Source: Cryobacterium luteum (GTDB taxonomy: Bacteria; Actinomycetota; Actinomycetes; Actinomycetales; Microbacteriaceae). Taken from it: 64,000 nt of DNA. A program made the position numbers and the translations under genes. Every line of letters begins with the position of its first letter. Position 1 is the stretch's first letter. Of the stretch, positions 62,151-64,000 are shown piece by piece. The notes under the pieces are model-generated. The model was not told the origin of the DNA and ran no database searches. It saw only the letters and a list, made by a program, of their open reading frames with translations. The DNA is taken from NCBI RefSeq assembly GCF_900110125.1, contig NZ_FOCN01000005.1, forward strand, positions 124,001-188,000, read 5' to 3'.

Positions 62151-62393
62151 GCCCTCAGTATCCCCTAGCTTTCTTGGGGGCCGGAAGTCGGGCGTTTGTA
62201 CCGAATAGCCGTCGAGGTCGTCGATCACGAAGACGGCGCCGCCCTCGAAGTCCCCGCCGAGTTCGGGGCCGACCACGAATGACTTCACCCCGGGAATGGA
62301 TTCACCTTGTCGGCGAAGCAGTGCGATGCCGCGATGCTTGTCGTCCTCGCTCACGCCTGCTTTGAAGGTCAGGCGGTTGATGTGGAAGATCAT
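62151..62393 (-). pseudogene. Dabb-domain (stress-responsive A/B barrel) gene, truncated and fused in frame
   Basis: The frame from the ATG at 62393 reads MIFHINRLTFKAGVSEDDKH, then GESIPGVKSFVVGPELGGDF and AVFVIDDLDGY, the first two thirds of a Dabb ferredoxin-like barrel. At about 62203 the expected rest (about 35 residues, including the HPxH part) is replaced by SVQTPDFRPPRKLGDTEG, which leads straight into DUF4365. A deletion at this point seems to have joined the genes. Confidence 0.65.
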
Positions 62394-62479
62394 GTTCGTC
62401 GTCCTTTCGAGGGGAAAGCGCGGTGTCGCTCGATTGCTGGTGGTACGCGGGTTTGATTCACACGAAAGCGAGTCGAGGA

Positions 62480-62905
62480 TCAGGCGGCCAGGGCACGCCT
62501 GGGGACGAAGCCGTTCCACGAGCGCCAGCCTCGGCACAGGAGGTAGGCGATGACCGTGGTGATCATGATGAAGCCGTCGATAGCCCCGGTCAGGACTGCG
62601 TCGGGCTGTGAGATGTTGACGAGGCAGAAGATTGTGATGGCTAGCTTGTGAGCGATGAGGAACTCCCAGATGCCCGGGATGCGCCGCGGCCAGAGGGCCA
62701 CCAAGGTCCACATGCCCGCGAAGATCGCGAACCCGAACATCTGCCAAGCCTGCACGACGACGTCATCAGCGGCGGCACTGACGGTCAGCGCGATGCCGTT
62801 GACAAACGCCACGAGGGTGAGGAGCACGTTGAAGCCCATCAGGCTCCGTCCGACGAGGTCGGCGCGTCGCGAGATGGGGGGTGACGTGGTGGTGCTACTG
62901 GTCAT
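62480..62905 (-). CDS. Small integral membrane protein of unknown function
   Basis: A 141-residue protein with four hydrophobic segments (about 22-42, 52-72, 84-100 and 106-124) and a basic C-terminus (RRALAA). It lies upstream of the Dabb remnant in the same direction, and divergent from the TetR gene, which may control both. Family not recognised. Confidence 0.7.
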   Translation of the reverse strand: MTSSTTTSPPISRRADLVGRSLMGFNVLLTLVAFVNGIALTVSAAADDVVVQAWQMFGFAIFAGMWTLVALWPRRIPGIWEFLIAHKLAITIFCLVNISQPDAVLTGAIDGFIMITTVIAYLLCRGWRSWNGFVPRRALAA

Positions 62906-62975
62906 GAGGACGCTTCTTTCGAGTCGATGTTCCCGAGGAGTCGTGTCGTTTCACCGACCCCAATTAGGCTGTCGT

Positions 62976-62989
62976 CTGTAACCTTACAG
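62976..62989. promoter_or_regulatory. Palindrome in the TetR/membrane-protein divergent region
   Basis: CTGTAACCTTACAG is a perfect 6-2-6 palindrome 43 bases before the TetR start and 70 bases from the divergent membrane-protein start. Its size and place suit a TetR-type operator. Confidence 0.55.
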
Positions 62990-63032
62990 GCGTCACCCCA
63001 CGACCTGTCAAGTCGTATGGTAACTTCTGTGC

Positions 63033-63692
63033 ATGCCGTCACAGAGCGTCGAACAGCGAACTCGCAACCGTCGCGGCGAGGGAAGCCGCCTACGCACCGA
63101 GATCGTGCAGGTCGCCGCCGACATGCTGGATGAGGGCGTCAATGAAGACAGCATCAGCCTTCGCGCTGTCGCCCGTCGGGTTGGCATTGCCGCCCAGTCG
63201 ATCTACGCGCACTTCCCTGACCGCGACGCGATCCTGCTCGAGGTCGTGAAGAACGCTTTCGCCGAACTCGGCACCCACCTCAGCCGAGCGACCCTCGCGG
63301 CCGAGGGCTCAACGGTTGAAGTGTCGGCGGTCGACAGCCTGTCGGCGCTGTGCGACGCGTACTTGTCATTTGCACTGGAGCGGCCCCGCCGCTACCGCAT
63401 CCTCTTCGGCGGTGTGTGGGATGCGTCTCGGGCGAAGTCATCGCCGTCCGTCGGTGACGAGGTACAGACCCTTGGGCAAGATGTTTTCGGGATTTTCGTC
63501 TCGGCGCTCGACCGGTGCGTGACCGAGGGATCCTCGACCAGCACCGACACCTACGCCGACGCGGCCGCCCTCTGGGCCGGCATGCACGGTTACGCCTCCG
63601 TCCGCCCCGCCACCCCGGAGTTCCGCTGGCCCGACGACGTCCCGCGGCGGATCGTCAACGGCCTGGCGAAACTCTGCGGCTCAAGACCTTAG
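63033..63692 (+). CDS. TetR-family transcriptional regulator
   Basis: A 219-residue regulator. The HTH spans about 35-70, with ISLRAVARRVGIAAQSIYAHFPDRDAIL. The C-terminal domain has the YLSFALERPRRYRILFGGVWD segment common in TetR proteins with a TetR_C_33-like (WHG) domain. It is divergent from the membrane protein/Dabb genes and probably represses them. Confidence 0.88.
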   Translation: MPSQSVEQRTRNRRGEGSRLRTEIVQVAADMLDEGVNEDSISLRAVARRVGIAAQSIYAHFPDRDAILLEVVKNAFAELGTHLSRATLAAEGSTVEVSAVDSLSALCDAYLSFALERPRRYRILFGGVWDASRAKSSPSVGDEVQTLGQDVFGIFVSALDRCVTEGSSTSTDTYADAAALWAGMHGYASVRPATPEFRWPDDVPRRIVNGLAKLCGSRP

Positions 63693-64000
63693 AACAGACC
63701 CTCGCGCCACTCGGCGAGTATTGCCAACGAATCATCGGTTCACGGTCGTCACCTGGTCCCGATGCGGACCGTCAACTCATCGGCCGAGCTCAACTAGCTG
63801 CTCGTGCGCTACGACGGCCGCGACGACGACCACGGATCGAGAAAGGGGCCCACAGTGTCGGCGACGACTTCGCGATCGAGGCGATAGCGCTCCGGCCGAT
63901 GCCCGGGGAGTTCGAGACCGGGTTGACGACGTCCTGCGTCGCGCCCGCCACCTCACCGGGCCCGACCAGACCGAGACGCTCACCGAGCGGGTGCACCGAC
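63693..64000. other. Right end of the window, no supported gene
   Basis: About 308 bases after the TetR stop. A plus-strand frame at the very end reads as DVLRRARHLTGPDQTETLTE, followed by RVHR at the edge, which is coding-like. It could be an inner part of a gene that continues beyond the edge or a remnant; no start signal or family can be assigned. Confidence 0.3.

Overview
The window is a piece of a high-GC actinobacterial chromosome, most probably from the family Microbacteriaceae. The grounds are gene order and family resemblance: a GTG-rich GC codon pattern, the run recG-coaD-MoxR/DUF58/transglutaminase-DUF177-rpmF-rnc-mutM, the murA-plsC-gpsA-ddl run, an FprA-type ferredoxin reductase, and a cysteine-free L32. 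I cannot name a species.

Region 1 (1-4460, plus strand) is the end of a sulfur-assimilation operon: the 3' part of cysN, an SsuB/TauB-type ABC ATPase and its permease, ferredoxin-NADP reductase fprA and a 7Fe ferredoxin. The genes overlap by a few bases and look co-translated. Region 2 (4628-24360) is mostly minus-strand housekeeping: smc, mutM, rnc, rpmF, DUF177, a TgpA-like transglutaminase/DUF58/MoxR trio, coaD and recG, with rsmD, a DUF3515 lipoprotein and a frameshifted GNAT gene on the plus strand. thiL, ddl and gpsA follow. Region 3 (24350-32273) carries plsC, murA, leuD-leuC, a PP2C phosphatase, a TerC-family membrane protein behind a yybP-ykoY (manganese) riboswitch, a methyltransferase and tRNA-Glu(CUC). 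Region 4 (32439-42663) holds a metallo-hydrolase, a MacB-like ABC exporter with its TetR regulator and an upstream 15-bp-arm operator, a hybrid histidine kinase next to a broken response-regulator gene, remnants of two small genes, a membrane protein/lipoprotein pair and a DHFR-like reductase.

Region 5 (42734-50510) looks like an acquired amine-use island: a double-Lrp regulator and two FAD amine oxidases face a complete potDBCA polyamine-type importer. Its base composition is more AT-rich, and it lacks a CGGATGC/GCATCCG heptamer that is frequent in the rest of the window. Region 6 (50746-57168) has a ParA-like ATPase, a basic Lys/Ala-rich protein, and a second nitrogen-related cluster: ureohydrolase (agmatinase family), SnoaL-like protein, NCS1 permease and cyclase-family hydrolase, facing an XRE-cupin regulator.

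Region 7 (57200-64000) is a decayed accessory region. It has xis/integrase remnants, an NYN-domain protein, an AHSA1-type protein, a relaxase piece with an apparent internal deletion, an antitoxin N-terminus, a Dabb domain fused in frame to a DUF4365 (restriction-fold) gene, a membrane protein and a TetR regulator.

No CRISPR array, complete insertion sequence, rRNA or replication origin was seen. The points most worth following up are the amine island, the ureohydrolase-NCS1-cyclase cluster, the repeat expansion in the SMC hinge, the Dabb-DUF4365 fusion and the series of abrupt gene junctions between about 36 and 62 kb.
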